A program made the translations under genes and the position numbers. Source: Lenisia limosa (Eukaryota > Breviatea). From it: DNA of 45,857 nucleotides. The notes under the pieces were generated by a model. That model was not told the origin of the DNA and ran no database searches. It saw nothing but the letters and a program-made list of their open reading frames with translations. The DNA lies in NCBI GenBank assembly GCA_001655205.1, contig LPNZ01008289.1:1-45857 (forward strand), written 5' to 3'. Shown here piece by piece: positions 44,727-45,857 of this stretch (positions within the stretch are counted from its first letter, which is position 1; each line of letters starts with the position of its first letter).

Positions 44727-45857
44727 ATGGCAGACAAACCGCAAATGCACAGTGTTAAGCCTAAGGAGCTTGGAACCCTCATCAGGCGAGCCATTTACGG
44801 TCGTGACATTCTCGGTGCCACGTTCCTCATTAGCCAGCTCCAGGTGACTCTGCATACTGTTGATTCACCATACTCGCACAGCTAATTGAAACTTACTTCC
44901 ACTCCAGGCCAACTCAGAAGTGACGGCGGAAGAACTGAACTTCATTCAACTTAAGGCTGCTTCTGAGGGAGCCCTTCAAAATGTCTCCGATTACATTGGA
45001 ACGAAGAAGGAAGATACCCCAGCTGGTGGGAAAGTGTTGGGACCAGACACACGTGTTACAGTATTATAATATTTCTATCTTGATTCCAGGAACATAATAA
45101 TGCAACAGAACTCTGATGCATTTAACATAGTAGAGATTTCCATGCGTGCACGTGCCGTTCAGATCCTAAAATGGCTCTCAACAAATACTACTGTTGGGGG
45201 GGGGGGGGGTAAAGAAGGAACTTTCGNNNNNNNNNNNNNNNNNNNNNNNNNNNNNNNNNNNNNNNNNNNNNNNNNNNNNNNNNNNNNNNNNNNNNNTAGC
45301 TTCTTCCTCTGATGTGCCAAACTGCTGAGGTTCTTTCTGCAGTGACGTCTTTGTTGAAGGACTTGACTGACCACATCAAAGAGGTATTTATTTTCTGTAG
45401 TACTCTGTAAATCACTTACAGGTGCCATTTGGCTTGCAATGAGCATTCTTTGCATCTCACCACGTAGGCCTCAAGTGGTATCATGGAACTTGGCGATGAA
45501 GATGATGAAGCAAAAATCATTGATTTTACTGGGAGCTTGGGTAAGTGGGGTTTTGGCTCTCATAGAAATGATGGCATTCTCTATGTACATATGATATTAT
45601 ATACGTAACATCAGACTAATGATGCATTAGGAACAACATATCTCTCCCTTGGAATGTCTATTATCTCGACGTTAGTGGACTGTATGAGTGAAGATGTCAT
45701 TAAAACTGTGGACTTCGAAATACCAGGTTAGTCCCATCATCCAGGTTCACAATTATTAAGTTAACAACTTTTGTGTATTTTTTTTACACTTATATATGTA
45801 ATACATAACTATCATACTCTTAACAAGTAGTATGATATGAATATATATCATATCATA
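44727..45857 (+). CDS. Alpha-helical protein, N-terminal part (runs off right edge)
   Basis: I do not recognise this protein. Exon 1 opens MADKPQMHSV and continues KELGTLIRRAIYGRDILGAT. Exon 2 gives ANSEVTAEELNFIQLKAASE and ends about TPAGG. After a G-run and an N-gap (45227-45296), an exon encodes VLSAVTSLLKDLTDHIKE. Then come an acidic segment, GDDEDDEAKIIDFTGSLG (about 45490-45540), and LSLGMSIISTLVDCMSEDVI (about 45635-45710). Predicted character is mostly helix with one acidic linker, without signal peptide or clear membrane span, so it is probably a soluble scaffold or bundle protein. The C-terminus lies beyond the window, whose last bases are a TATCATATCATA-type AT repeat. Confidence 0.55.
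45814..45857. repeat. TATCATA-type AT-rich repeat
   Basis: Units of tatgatat and atatcata occur at the right edge of the window, probably in an intron. They belong to the motif scattered through the window at about 370, 1440, 19060, 22055, 26205, 28715 and 33710. Confidence 0.7.

Noticed and set aside
1-45857. CRISPR array, tRNA, rRNA, bacterial operon or prophage
   Set aside because: No spaced identical repeats, cloverleaf sequences, ribosomal RNA or phage genes were seen. Introns and gene content are eukaryotic nuclear.

Overview
This is an intron-dense, roughly AT-rich nuclear window from a eukaryote. It is neither bacterial nor viral: every gene is split into short exons by GT-AG introns of a few tens of bases, and the gene set is eukaryotic. 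It includes a myosin, Sam50, a PROPPIN/WIPI, ribosomal protein S23, MOCS3/UBA4, a PRL phosphatase with a CAAX box, and an SMC ATPase. Short introns, compact spacing, a cellular TK1-type thymidine kinase and a conventional-looking myosin suggest a unicellular protist, perhaps an amoebozoan such as a myxomycete. The species cannot be fixed from the sequence. About 18 N-gaps interrupt the window, most of them beginning right after a poly(C) or poly(G) run. Several genes therefore lack exons.

Layout. 1-2881 (-): motor domain of a myosin, running off the left edge. 3163-6049 (+): Sam50/Tob55. 6591-9729 (-): ankyrin-repeat protein whose first intron appears to be only 26 bases. 10004-12948 (+): PROPPIN with an LRRG motif. 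13179-14430 (-): thymidine kinase with E2F-like sites upstream and in an intron. 14977-17839 (-) and 17961-20180 (-): two genes I do not recognise, the second with an N-terminal membrane anchor. 20677-23949 (+): Gln-rich RRM/R3H RNA-binding protein. 24264-30627 (-): divergent SMC ATPase. 31075-33527 (+): MOCS3/UBA4. 33960-34886 (-): PRL-type phosphatase. 35225-36295 (-): Met/Pro-rich protein, tentative. 36437-37001 (-): small basic protein ending in an acidic tail. 37323-37938 (+): RPS23. 38369-41760 (+): coiled-coil protein. 42059-44071 (-): multi-pass membrane protein. 44727-end (+): helical protein, partial.

The genes do not form a pathway. They are a mixed housekeeping set, and six adjacent pairs are head-to-head with about 270-660 bases between starts. 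Exons were assembled by hand from frame, splice-site and motif continuity, so termini and internal joins outside the named motifs are approximate.

Non-coding structure includes three small terminal-inverted-repeat elements (1452-1556, 19660-19755, 30011-30087), several short tandem duplications, a dispersed ATATGATATGATAT-like motif in introns and spacers, and many poly(C)/poly(G) tracts. The items most worth a second look are the 26-base intron, the divergent SMC, the three miniature elements and the E2F-like sites of the thymidine kinase gene.
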